This document shows, in pieces, positions 44,524-53,034 of a stretch of 64,000 nucleotides of DNA (the stretch's first letter is position 1; every line of letters begins with the position of its first letter). Position numbers and translations under genes: made by a program. Source of the DNA: Mucilaginibacter sp. CSA2-8R (GTDB lineage Bacteria > Bacteroidota > Bacteroidia > Sphingobacteriales > Sphingobacteriaceae); NCBI RefSeq assembly GCF_038806765.1, contig NZ_CP152389.1:62001-126000 (forward strand), in the 5' to 3' direction. The notes under the pieces are model-generated. The model searched no databases. It saw only the letters and a list, made by a program, of their open reading frames with translations, and was not told the DNA's origin.

Positions 44524-46689
44524 TTAACTTAACAATTTATCAGGAGTGATAGGTAATTCGCGTACACGTTTACCGGTGGCATTGTAAACGGCATTAGCCA
44601 CCGCAGCCGACATGCCGATTAAAGCAATTTCGCCCATGCCCTTGGCGCCCATAGGGTTTACTTTATAATCGGGCTTGTTTACAAATAAAGCTTCAATCTG
44701 CGGAATATCAGCATGTACCGGAACATGGTAACCTGCCAGGTCGGCATTAACGTAGCGGCCAAACCGGTGGTCAATCACGCCTTCTTCCATCAGGGCCATA
44801 CCAATACCGCCTATAGCACCGCCTATTACCTGGCTGCGTGCTGTTTTAGGACTTACAATATGACCGGAATCGGCTACCGATACTACTTTGTTAATGCGTA
44901 CTACACCGGTTTTTGGGTGAACCTTTACCTGCACAAAATGCACAGAATAGGAGTAGCTCGAAAAATTACGCATCTCCGAACTGCCTGATGAGGTAATAGT
45001 CACGTCTAACTGTGGCAGGTTTTTATCTTTTAGTACCTGTGCGTAATCCGGTTTATCGGTGCCACCGTTACCTATTAGCTGCTGAAATTTTTCCTTCAAT
45101 GCTACACAGGCATCATGCACTGCACCACCCACGGTTGAGGTAATCATAGAACCACCTTGTGTTGGGGATGGCGGCAAGGATGAGTCGCCCAACTCAAAAT
45201 TAATTTTACTGACTGGAATACCGGTAAATACTTCAGAAGCTATTTGTGTCATGGCAGTGCCTGTACCTACGCCAATATCGGTTACCGAAGTTTGCAGTAA
45301 CAATGTACCATCGCTTTGCATCGTGGCTTTTACGGTAGCGCGGCCACGACCGGCACCAAATACGCCCGACCCCATGCCATAACCAATTAACCAACCATCT
45401 TCTTGTATTGAGCGTGGCTTATTTTTGCGGTTCTGCCAGCCAATTTTATCGGCTCCCATCTGGTAGGCTTCTTTCAGATATTTGGTGCTGAAAGGCTTCC
45501 CGTTTTCGGGGTCGGTATCGGCATGGTTGCGTACACGCAGTTCAATGGGGTCCATGTTGAGCTTATCAGCCAGTTCGTCTATCGCACATTCCAAAGCAAA
45601 AGCGCCGGTAGCTTCGCCTGGGCCACGCATCCAGGTAGGTGTGTTTACATCAACAGGCGTTATTTTATAAATAGTACCTACGTTGGGGCAAGCGTACATA
45701 AAACGTGTCATGTTAACGGTGCCTTCGGTAAACTCTTCAAAGCTTGACGTTTGTGCACGGGCTTCATGAACAATATTGGTTAATTTGCCATCAGCAGTAG
45801 CTCCAATATTTATTTTTTGCCAGGTATACGGGCGGTAGCCAACTGTGTAAAACTGCATTTCGCGGGTAAGTACCAGTTTAACAGGTCGCTTTATTTGTTT
45901 GGCAGCCATTACGGCAGCAATTTCGTGCGGCCAGGTACGCAGGGCGTTACCAAAAGCTCCGCCTACAAATTTGGCAGTTACCTGTACATTGTCGGGCGGG
46001 AGCTTGAATGCTTGTGCTATGGCGTTTTGGGTAGATTTTACGCCTTGGGTTTTGTCATAAACGGTTACCTTATCATCGGCCGTCCAATGGGCAATAATGG
46101 CGCTTAGCTCCATCGGGTTATGCACATCAATGGGCACTACATATTCAGTTTCCAGTTTTACCGGGGCGCTTTGCCAGTCGTCGGGCGTGCCGCGTTTGTA
46201 GTCGGAAAAGCGCGGGCCTTTAGGTGTGGCGGCTTTATCTAATACTTTAGAGGTATCTGTTTGGTGCGGCTCTTTATTATATTCAGCCTTAACCAGCGAT
46301 GCCGCGTAGGTGGCCCTTTCAAAGCTATCTGCAATCACCATAGCTACCGGCTGACCATTATATTTTACCGTATTATCTACAAATAGCTTTAACGGACCGC
46401 CGCCGGTTGGAGGTTTGCTTGGGTCGCCGCCGGTTTGATAGCCGGGAACCTTGGGCGAATTTAAGTAGGTGAACACGGCTAAAACACCAGGTGCTCTTTC
46501 GGCGGCTTTAGTATCTATGGCCTTGATAGTGCCTTTGGTGATGGTGCTGTTGGCAAAAACGGCGTAAGTCATGCCCGGCACTTCAAACTCGGCAGCATAT
46601 TTAGCGGCTCCGGTAACTTTAAGCCGGCCATCTACCCGGTCAATACCCTCGGTAAAGGGCGGTATATTTAAAAGTTCTTGCTGTTTCAT
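44524..46689 (-). CDS. Molybdopterin-binding catalytic subunit, xanthine dehydrogenase family (PaoC/YagR-like)
   Basis: This 721-residue large subunit of a molybdenum hydroxylase oxidises aldehydes or N-heterocycles using water as oxygen source. An N-terminal Ald_Xan_dh a/b-hammerhead domain covers residues about 20-130 (GRLKVTGAAKYAAE), and the molybdopterin-binding part follows, with VTAKFVGGAFGN near 240, GPGEATGAFALE near 350 and the catalytic Glu in AKGMGEIALIG near the C-terminus. The three genes in order (2Fe-2S, FAD, Mo) match the E. coli paoABC periplasmic aldehyde oxidoreductase. It starts 12 bp after the FAD subunit gene. Confidence 0.92.
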   Translation of the reverse strand: MKQQELLNIPPFTEGIDRVDGRLKVTGAAKYAAEFEVPGMTYAVFANSTITKGTIKAIDTKAAERAPGVLAVFTYLNSPKVPGYQTGGDPSKPPTGGGPLKLFVDNTVKYNGQPVAMVIADSFERATYAASLVKAEYNKEPHQTDTSKVLDKAATPKGPRFSDYKRGTPDDWQSAPVKLETEYVVPIDVHNPMELSAIIAHWTADDKVTVYDKTQGVKSTQNAIAQAFKLPPDNVQVTAKFVGGAFGNALRTWPHEIAAVMAAKQIKRPVKLVLTREMQFYTVGYRPYTWQKINIGATADGKLTNIVHEARAQTSSFEEFTEGTVNMTRFMYACPNVGTIYKITPVDVNTPTWMRGPGEATGAFALECAIDELADKLNMDPIELRVRNHADTDPENGKPFSTKYLKEAYQMGADKIGWQNRKNKPRSIQEDGWLIGYGMGSGVFGAGRGRATVKATMQSDGTLLLQTSVTDIGVGTGTAMTQIASEVFTGIPVSKINFELGDSSLPPSPTQGGSMITSTVGGAVHDACVALKEKFQQLIGNGGTDKPDYAQVLKDKNLPQLDVTITSSGSSEMRNFSSYSYSVHFVQVKVHPKTGVVRINKVVSVADSGHIVSPKTARSQVIGGAIGGIGMALMEEGVIDHRFGRYVNADLAGYHVPVHADIPQIEALFVNKPDYKVNPMGAKGMGEIALIGMSAAVANAVYNATGKRVRELPITPDKLLS

Positions 46690-46701
46690 GAGGATGATGG
46701 T

Positions 46702-47682
46702 TTATACTAAGCCTGCTGCGTGGGTTAATGCCTCAGTGATGGAGGCCGGTGCCATTTGAAGTTTAAAAGCATTGTCTTTAAATGCTTTGGCTCCCTGCAT
46801 GGCAACCTGCGCTGCCTGCTCAAAAGAGGCTACCGTAGCCGGTTTGCCTTTTAACAATTGCTCCGCGGCTGTTAAGCGCCATGGTTTATGCGCCACGCCA
46901 CCCATAGCCAGCCGGGCATCTTTGATAATACCATTTTGAATATCTAAAGCCGCAGCTACTGATATTAAGGCAAAGGCATAAGAAGCCCGGTCGCGCACTT
47001 TGAGGTAATAACTGTGTTGCGCAAAATTATTGTTGGGTATTTCCACGCCGGTAATCAGCTCGTCTTTGGCCAGGTTATTATCCAGCTCGGGTGTAGTGCC
47101 GGGCAGGCGATGAAAATCAGCAAATTTTAAATGTCTTGTGCCTTTACGACCCTGTATCAGTACGGTAGCATCCAGTGCTGCCAATGCTACACACATATCA
47201 CTGGGGTGTACCGCAATACATTTATCGCTGAACCCAAAAATGGCATGCATCCGGTTAAAACCTTCTTTAGCGCCGCAACCTGTACCGGGTGCGCGTTTAT
47301 TACAGGGCATGGCGGTATCGTAGAAGTAAGGGCAACGGGTGCGCTGCATCATGTTACCGCCTACAGTGGCCATATTACGTAACTGTGCTGACGCACCAGC
47401 ATTTAAAGCTTGTGATAGCAGCGGGAATTTGGTTTTCACCTGCTGGTCTTCGGCTACCTGGCTATTTAAAGCCAAAGCGCCGATATGTAAACCATTGCTG
47501 ATGCCCGAAATGTTACGCAACGGGAGTTTGTTGATGTCTACCAGTTTATCGGGAGTCATCACACCGTGCTTCATTAAATCGACCAGGTTACTGCCCCCGG
47601 CAATAATTTTAGTGCCTGGTTGGGCTATAGCTGCCAAAACGCCTTGCTGGTTGGCTGGACGAACGTATTGAAACTGCTTCAT
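46702..47682 (-). CDS. FAD-binding subunit with extra 4Fe-4S motif (PaoB/YagS-like)
   Basis: This 326-residue medium subunit passes electrons from the 2Fe-2S clusters to FAD. FAD-binding segments are KIIAGGSNLVDLMK near residue 30 and ATVGGNMMQRTRC near 110. The Cys series at TRCPYF, MPCNKR, GCGAK and DKCIAVHP matches the additional 4Fe-4S site that distinguishes PaoB-type proteins. The ATG at 47682 overlaps the stop of the upstream gene by 4 bp (ATGA), indicating translational coupling; the longer frame to 47751 is not used. Confidence 0.92.
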   Translation of the reverse strand: MKQFQYVRPANQQGVLAAIAQPGTKIIAGGSNLVDLMKHGVMTPDKLVDINKLPLRNISGISNGLHIGALALNSQVAEDQQVKTKFPLLSQALNAGASAQLRNMATVGGNMMQRTRCPYFYDTAMPCNKRAPGTGCGAKEGFNRMHAIFGFSDKCIAVHPSDMCVALAALDATVLIQGRKGTRHLKFADFHRLPGTTPELDNNLAKDELITGVEIPNNNFAQHSYYLKVRDRASYAFALISVAAALDIQNGIIKDARLAMGGVAHKPWRLTAAEQLLKGKPATVASFEQAAQVAMQGAKAFKDNAFKLQMAPASITEALTHAAGLV

Positions 47683-48323
47683 ACCTGCTGACCTCCGTTC
47701 TTCACTTCCTGTATAGCATTTACAATGTTGGGGTATGCTCCGCAACGGCAAATATTACCGCTCATGTACTCCCTGATTTCCGTTTCCGAGTTGGCATGCC
47801 CCTCGCGGATACAGGCTACAGCCGACATGATTTGCCCCGGCGTACAGTAGCCGCATTGAAAGCCATCGTGCTTAATAAAGGCTTCCTGCATGGGGTGCAG
47901 TTCGTCGCCTTTAGCCAAGCCTTCAATGGTAGTTACCTTTTTACCATCCACCATCATGGCCAGGGTAAGGCAGGAATTAACCCGGTGCCCGTCAACATGC
48001 ACGGTACAGGCGCCGCATTGCCCGTAGTCGCAGCCTTTTTTGGTGCCGGTTAAATGCAGTTGCTCACGCAGCAAATCAAGTAGGGTTACCCGTGGTTCAA
48101 CAGATAAATTATGTGCAGTGCCGTTTACCGTAACATCAAGCGAAAGCTTTTCAAATGCGGCGGCAACCTTTTCATCGAGGTGGTTTTCGGCGGCTTTAAC
48201 TGCTACGGCAGGCGTAAGTGCTACAGCCGTAAGCAGCGACGATTTTTTTAAAAAATCACGCCGTGGGTTGTCTTTCGGCTGAAGGGTATCTTCAGCTTCA
48301 ACCCCTTTATGTTGGTCTTCCAT
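47679..48323 (-). CDS. 2Fe-2S subunit with Tat signal (PaoA/YagT-like)
   Basis: This 214-residue small subunit carries two 2Fe-2S clusters: a plant-type ferredoxin domain (CDYGQCGACTVHVDG, about residues 98-112) and a helical domain with CGYCTPG and CRCG near 155-190. Residues 23-50 form a twin-arginine signal (PRRDFLKK followed by a hydrophobic stretch), so the folded three-subunit complex is probably exported to the periplasm with this subunit as guide. It is the first gene of the operon; no XdhC/PaoD-type maturation chaperone is in the window. Confidence 0.93.
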   Translation of the reverse strand: MEDQHKGVEAEDTLQPKDNPRRDFLKKSSLLTAVALTPAVAVKAAENHLDEKVAAAFEKLSLDVTVNGTAHNLSVEPRVTLLDLLREQLHLTGTKKGCDYGQCGACTVHVDGHRVNSCLTLAMMVDGKKVTTIEGLAKGDELHPMQEAFIKHDGFQCGYCTPGQIMSAVACIREGHANSETEIREYMSGNICRCGAYPNIVNAIQEVKNGGQQV

Positions 48324-48410
48324 AAGTTAATTGGATTTACGTATAGCAAGCTACCTGTTTTTATTAAAAGCTTTTAACAAAAGGTTTATTTATACTGATT
48401 CCAAAAAAGG

Positions 48411-48444
48411 AAAATGCCCTTTGCATAATCATAAAGGGCATTTT
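48411..48444 (-). terminator. Terminator after the CpsB-like gene
   Basis: A perfect stem AAAATGCCCTTT / AAAGGGCATTTT with a 10-nt loop; on the minus strand it runs into TTTTCCTTTTTT. Confidence 0.85.
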
Positions 48445-48515
48445 GCGGAAGTTTGAATTTAATTAAATCTAAAATCTGCCAAGCCGGATTAAACGTTTTC
48501 GAAATTAAACTTAAC

Positions 48516-49250
48516 TTATAACAGGGATATATTTTGTAATTGACCGGCGTCTTTTAGTTTTTTTAAATAAGGAGTTTGCAACGCATTTTTAAACGCCGCT
48601 GCATGGCGCGGGTGATGCATATCGCTGGAGATAAAATCAATATATCCGCCGTCTACCAAAGCCTCAGCCGACCGTTTTATTTCTTTACCATAATAGCCTG
48701 TAAGGCTAATGGTATTTAACTGGATGCGGCAACCCCATCCCTTCAGATTCTCCACCTCTTCGAGTGACAAATAAGGATAACGTTCGGGATGAGCCAGGAT
48801 TGGCGTGAGGCCTTTATCCACAATTTTTTGTACTGTGTAAATCAGATTGGGTGGTTTGGCTGTAAAGCCAGTTTCGAACAATACATATTGATTTTTAATA
48901 AGCATGAGCTGCCCGTTGTCAATCAATTTTAAGAAGTGCTCGTCAAAATAATGCTCGGCAGCGGCCTCAATGGGTATATCAATGCCTTCGGCTTGCAGGT
49001 GTTCGTTTAAGCGGGTAAGGGCATCAAAAATGCTGTCGGCATCATTTTTAAAATAATCTACCATGATGTGCGGGGTAGCAATAACTTTTTTGATACCGGC
49101 CGCCATCATTTCTTTGATCAAAATAGCTGAATCTTCAACCGTTTGTGCGCCATCATCAATACCGGGTAACACATGCGAGTGCATATCAACCGACACAAAG
49201 TCGTAATCAAAAATTTCTACTGGTTCTTTCTTCTTAAAAAATCCGAACAT
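48516..49250 (-). CDS. CpsB/YwqE-type PHP-domain tyrosine phosphatase
   Basis: This 244-residue cytoplasmic metal-dependent phosphatase of the PHP family usually dephosphorylates tyrosine kinases that control capsule or exopolysaccharide export. Metal ligands are visible: DMHSHVLPGIDDG (residues 22-34), ATPHI near 59, an AAAEHYFDE motif near 97, ILAHPERYP near 150 and SSDMHHP near 210. A short Lys-rich N-terminus precedes the domain. No polysaccharide export genes are adjacent, so its partner kinase is elsewhere. Confidence 0.9.
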   Translation of the reverse strand: MFGFFKKKEPVEIFDYDFVSVDMHSHVLPGIDDGAQTVEDSAILIKEMMAAGIKKVIATPHIMVDYFKNDADSIFDALTRLNEHLQAEGIDIPIEAAAEHYFDEHFLKLIDNGQLMLIKNQYVLFETGFTAKPPNLIYTVQKIVDKGLTPILAHPERYPYLSLEEVENLKGWGCRIQLNTISLTGYYGKEIKRSAEALVDGGYIDFISSDMHHPRHAAAFKNALQTPYLKKLKDAGQLQNISLL

Positions 49251-49333
49251 AAGTGCATAAACGTCAAACTGTCTGCCAAAGTTATCATTTTTGTTAGCGG
49301 CTGTCTCATGGTAGTTTGTATAAAAAAGTTGTT

Positions 49334-49693
49334 TTAATTAGCGAGTGAATTTGGCACAATCAAATTAAAAAAGTTTTTTGCCCATTCAATATCATCTTGG
49401 TGCTTTAATGAGATAACACAAAGAAGAATCTTATTACCCGATTTTTTTACGCCTTTAAGCTGCCATCCGTTTGCGCTCTCTGATACAGTTGGTTCAACGT
49501 TATGGAGGTTGGGTAATAAATGATTATTATTAGAAATGAGTAACGTCGAGAAATAAATTATTTTATTTGAACCTTCATCAACAAACTGTATTGAGTCGTC
49601 ATTATCTATCTCTTTAAAGCCATTTAGCTCCCCAATATTCCAATGAGATAGAAAGGAATTAGTATTGCTTTTTCTTTTGAACCAACTAAGCAT
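49334..49693 (-). CDS. Hypothetical protein
   Basis: This 119-residue soluble protein has a short basic start (MLSWFKRKS) and a mixed alpha/beta body rich in Asn, Ile and Leu. There are no signal peptide, membrane segments or recognised motifs. Its base composition is more AT-rich than the flanking genes, which may hint at recent acquisition. It lies downstream of the DUF2059 gene on the same strand, 48 bp away. Confidence 0.6.
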   Translation of the reverse strand: MLSWFKRKSNTNSFLSHWNIGELNGFKEIDNDDSIQFVDEGSNKIIYFSTLLISNNNHLLPNLHNVEPTVSESANGWQLKGVKKSGNKILLCVISLKHQDDIEWAKNFFNLIVPNSLAN

Positions 49694-49741
49694 ACATAAC
49701 GTTTTTTGATAAAAGCATCAGGAAAAAATCAAAAGGCATTA

Positions 49742-50215
49742 CTATTTTCCCATTTCGGCCTGTATGGTTTGCTGCAATTCGGGCAGGTGGGCCTGTAGTT
49801 TTTGCTGAGCAATGGCCATGCCTTTTTGCTGCAATGATGGCAGTTTTTCGATGGTTTTTTTGCCTACTGGGGTTAAGTAAAAACGGGTTATTTCCTTTAG
49901 CTCGGCTTCGGTAAATTCCTCGGCATAAATCCGGGCCATTTCCTGCTTAAGGTCGGTAAAGCTCATGTACTTGCTCAAAAAGGTAAGCATAATGGTTTTA
50001 AACTTCGCCTTTTTATCTTCCGGTATTTGAGAGCTGGCGGCAGTTACCATGTTGGCATATATGCTGCTCATCTGCCTTTCGATATTGCTGGCTGCAATTA
50101 AATCTTCGGCAGCTTTAAGTTGTGATGGTTTTATTGTGGCAGTGGTTTGTGCCTGAGCAAAAGATGCTGAAAGCAGAACGAACAGTGCGCCGATAAGTAT
50201 TGATTTTAAAGTCAT
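49742..50215 (-). CDS. DUF2059 family exported protein
   Basis: This 157-residue protein has a signal peptide ending near residue 22 (SFAQAQ), then an all-helical DUF2059 domain (ARIYAEEFTEAELKEITRFY near 90, TPVGKKTIEKLPSLQQ). The family is widespread in Gram-negative bacteria with no known function. It starts 6 bp after the acyltransferase gene, so both probably belong to one operon. Confidence 0.9.
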   Translation of the reverse strand: MTLKSILIGALFVLLSASFAQAQTTATIKPSQLKAAEDLIAASNIERQMSSIYANMVTAASSQIPEDKKAKFKTIMLTFLSKYMSFTDLKQEMARIYAEEFTEAELKEITRFYLTPVGKKTIEKLPSLQQKGMAIAQQKLQAHLPELQQTIQAEMGK

Positions 50216-50221
50216 TGCTAG

Positions 50222-51343
50222 TTATATTTTTATAAAAATGCGTTTGTTATACATCACCCATAAAATCATCATCCACACCAAAACATAGGCAATGGCCCAG
50301 GCCAGCGATGCATTAAGGGGAGAAAAATGAGGAACAAAAAATTGCTGGTAAAGGGCATTGCTTAAACTGGTTTTGCTGCCGTCGTGATTTACCATAATGC
50401 GGTTCATGCTGCGGGCCGCCAGGCCGGATACTACAAAAACCGTGATGGCATTTACGCCATATACCACAAAGGGTTTAATAGCTTTTTGGTACCCCTCAAT
50501 ATCTATCAGCCAATAGCAAAGCGCAAAGAAAAGCAATCCGATACCACCGGTAAACAGCACGAAAGAACTGGTCCATAAAGCCTTGTTGATGGGCAGCCAA
50601 ATATTCCATAGTAAACCGGCAGCCATTAGTAAAGCTCCGGCTGCCAGCATGCCGTAAACTTTTATTTTAGGAGAATACGTTGGGTGTTTGAGCCAGGTGC
50701 CGGTGAGCACGCCCAGTAACCCGGTGGCAATAGCAGGCAGCGTACTTAAAAGGCCTTCAGGGTCCCAGGTTTTACTTTGCTTCCACAAGTGTGCAGTCGT
50801 AAACACGTTGCGGTCCAGCCAGGCACCTAAGTTGGTTTCGGGCTGGAGGCTGGCTACGCCGGTATCAGGTACCGGTACTTTAGTCATCAGTAAATGATAG
50901 CCCACTAAAATAATTATGGCTAATATAGCCTGAAAACGGTAGCCCGATTTGATAAAAATTAAACCGCAGATGAGATAGACTACGGCAATGCGCTGCAACA
51001 CGCCGGGAAACCGCAGGGTTGAAAAATCCCAGTTTAAAAAGAACGACATAAACAGCCCCAGGGCAGCAATAATCAATGCCCGCTTTAAAATTTTAACCAT
51101 GAGCCTGCCATGATTTTCGGGCTGTTGCTTGGCCGTTTGCATGGCAAATACGATGGAAACGCCCACGATAAACAGGAAAGACGGAAACACCAAATCGGCC
51201 AGGGTGCAGCCGTTCCAGGCGGCGTGTTCTAACGGAGGGTAGATGTGACCCCAGTCGCCCGGGTTATTTACCAGGGTCATAATCATTACGGTAAGACCCC
51301 GAAAAACATCGAGCGATTGCAGGCGCGAAGAGGTATTAGTCAT
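50222..51343 (-). CDS. Membrane acyltransferase, DUF5009/heparan-alpha-glucosaminide N-acetyltransferase-like
   Basis: This 373-residue integral membrane protein has about ten hydrophobic helices. The N-terminus RLQSLDVFRGLTVMIMTLVN with a conserved Asp and Arg and the following PFLEHAAW..CTLADLVFPSFLF-type region mark the NagX/HGSNAT family, which transfers acyl groups across the membrane to glucosamine-type sugars. The probable catalytic His is in PLEHAAWNG near residue 39. The acceptor is unknown, perhaps a cell-wall sugar. Confidence 0.88.
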   Translation of the reverse strand: MTNTSSRLQSLDVFRGLTVMIMTLVNNPGDWGHIYPPLEHAAWNGCTLADLVFPSFLFIVGVSIVFAMQTAKQQPENHGRLMVKILKRALIIAALGLFMSFFLNWDFSTLRFPGVLQRIAVVYLICGLIFIKSGYRFQAILAIIILVGYHLLMTKVPVPDTGVASLQPETNLGAWLDRNVFTTAHLWKQSKTWDPEGLLSTLPAIATGLLGVLTGTWLKHPTYSPKIKVYGMLAAGALLMAAGLLWNIWLPINKALWTSSFVLFTGGIGLLFFALCYWLIDIEGYQKAIKPFVVYGVNAITVFVVSGLAARSMNRIMVNHDGSKTSLSNALYQQFFVPHFSPLNASLAWAIAYVLVWMMILWVMYNKRIFIKI

Positions 51344-51417
51344 GTTCGAAGCGGTTAGTAAGGCTTAAATATAGTAGTATTTAAGTGAACCGCTCAGCCC
51401 ATAACCAACACCCGCAT

Positions 51418-52932
51418 TTATTTTTTCTTGAAATCGTAAGGAGCGTATTCCACAAAATCAGACACTTTTATCCGTACACCCGTTACTTTATTGTTTTGAA
51501 CGGTAAACGGAAAAACCGTGCGCCCGAAGGTTGGGTCCGAAAAGGTCGCATAAAAACGGTTGCCGCCCAATGGCTGCAGGCGGGCAAACATTTTAGGGTG
51601 ATGCTCAAAGCGTACGTCCAAATCGTTAGCATCGCCTTTGGTAATGGTAAGGTTACCATACAACTCATTGCTGTATTTGCCGGTGTACTCATCCAGGCTA
51701 AGCGCCGGGCGGGGGTTAAGCAGTGTACTGTCGCGCCAGGCTTTTTCTTGCTGCAATACGCGTTGCTGGCTGTTACGTACTACGTTTAAAGCCGTATTGC
51801 TATGGTTTACAAATGGGCGTTTAAGGTAAGCATCAATAATGTCCAGGTTAACGGTTTCAATCAGGTTGTTCTGGTCGGTGTTAGTTAAAATAACAATGCC
51901 CAGGTTTTGGTCGGGTACCAGCGTTACCGACGATACAAAGCCGTTTACCCCACCGGTATGCATCACCATACGGTGGCCTTCGTAACCCTTTAAAAACCAA
52001 CCTAGGCCGTACGCCGTAAAGCCGCCTTCTTCGTCGCTGCCTACCAAATCCTGCGGTTGGCGGGTAGCCCGGATGGCTGCTGCAGGAATAATTTCTTTAG
52101 GGCCAACCTTGCCATTATTGAGTAAGGCCATTACCCACTTGCTCATATCGGTAGCTGATGAGCTGATGCTGGCCGCAGGGGCCAGGTTATCAATCTGAGG
52201 GTAGGGTATAGCGGTCAACCGGCCATCCACCAGCGTATGTGCCGCCGATTTATTAAACGAGGTAGCCAGGCTGGCCGATAAAGCCACCGTGCTGCTCATC
52301 CCCAAAGGGGATAAAATAGTTTCTTTGATATAGTCTTCCCATGGTTTGCCTGCTGCTTTGCCAATTACTTCGCCTGCGGTTAAAAAGGCAGCATTAGTAT
52401 AGCCCCAGCGACTCCTGAAGGGGTACATGGCTTTAATGCGGCTCATGCGCTCCATTACGTCTTTGCGGGTAAGGTCGCTGGTCCAGTAAATAAAATCGCC
52501 CTGAAAGGTGCCAAAGCCAATACGGTGGCAAAGCAAATCGCGCAGGGTTACCATGTCGGTAGCGTCTTTGTTGTTCAGTTTAAAATCGGGCAGGTATTTG
52601 GTTACCTTATCATCTAACTGCAGCTTGTTTTGCAGTTGCAGTATGGCCATGGCCGTAGCGGTAAAGGCCTTGGTGTTGCTGCCAATCATAAACAGGGTAT
52701 TCTCGTCTACCTTGGTAGCCAGGCCCAGTTCTTTAATACCGTAGCCCTTGCGCAAAATAATACGCCCGTCTTTCACAACACAAATGGCAGCACCCGGCAC
52801 CCGCCAGTTGGTCAGGGCCTTATTGAGGTAGTTATCCAGGCTATCGGTAATAAAGCGGCTGCGGTTGGCGTTTTGGGCCCATGTAAATTGGTGCAGCAGG
52901 CAGCAGATGAATAAGAGGTATAATTTTTTCAT
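51418..52932 (-). CDS. Beta-lactamase-family serine hydrolase with C-terminal DUF3471
   Basis: This 504-residue exported serine hydrolase has a signal peptide ending near residue 20 (FTWAQ). The class C beta-lactamase/DD-peptidase fold is shown by the SxxK motif in GSNTKAFTA (residues 82-90), the Tyr-x-Asn motif in WGYTNAAF near 178, and HTGGVNG (H-x-G) near 325. The last ~100 residues form a DUF3471 lipocalin-like domain. Probable substrates are D-amino-acid peptides or esters; true beta-lactam resistance is unlikely on sequence alone. Confidence 0.9.
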   Translation of the reverse strand: MKKLYLLFICCLLHQFTWAQNANRSRFITDSLDNYLNKALTNWRVPGAAICVVKDGRIILRKGYGIKELGLATKVDENTLFMIGSNTKAFTATAMAILQLQNKLQLDDKVTKYLPDFKLNNKDATDMVTLRDLLCHRIGFGTFQGDFIYWTSDLTRKDVMERMSRIKAMYPFRSRWGYTNAAFLTAGEVIGKAAGKPWEDYIKETILSPLGMSSTVALSASLATSFNKSAAHTLVDGRLTAIPYPQIDNLAPAASISSSATDMSKWVMALLNNGKVGPKEIIPAAAIRATRQPQDLVGSDEEGGFTAYGLGWFLKGYEGHRMVMHTGGVNGFVSSVTLVPDQNLGIVILTNTDQNNLIETVNLDIIDAYLKRPFVNHSNTALNVVRNSQQRVLQQEKAWRDSTLLNPRPALSLDEYTGKYSNELYGNLTITKGDANDLDVRFEHHPKMFARLQPLGGNRFYATFSDPTFGRTVFPFTVQNNKVTGVRIKVSDFVEYAPYDFKKK

Positions 52933-53034
52933 AAAAAGGCATTAACCGCTAATTGTATTAAAGTATTATTTTAACGCAATTTTTCAGGCTGCATTACACC
53001 AGCAAGCCTGTGTAATTTTAATAATTTTATTGAT

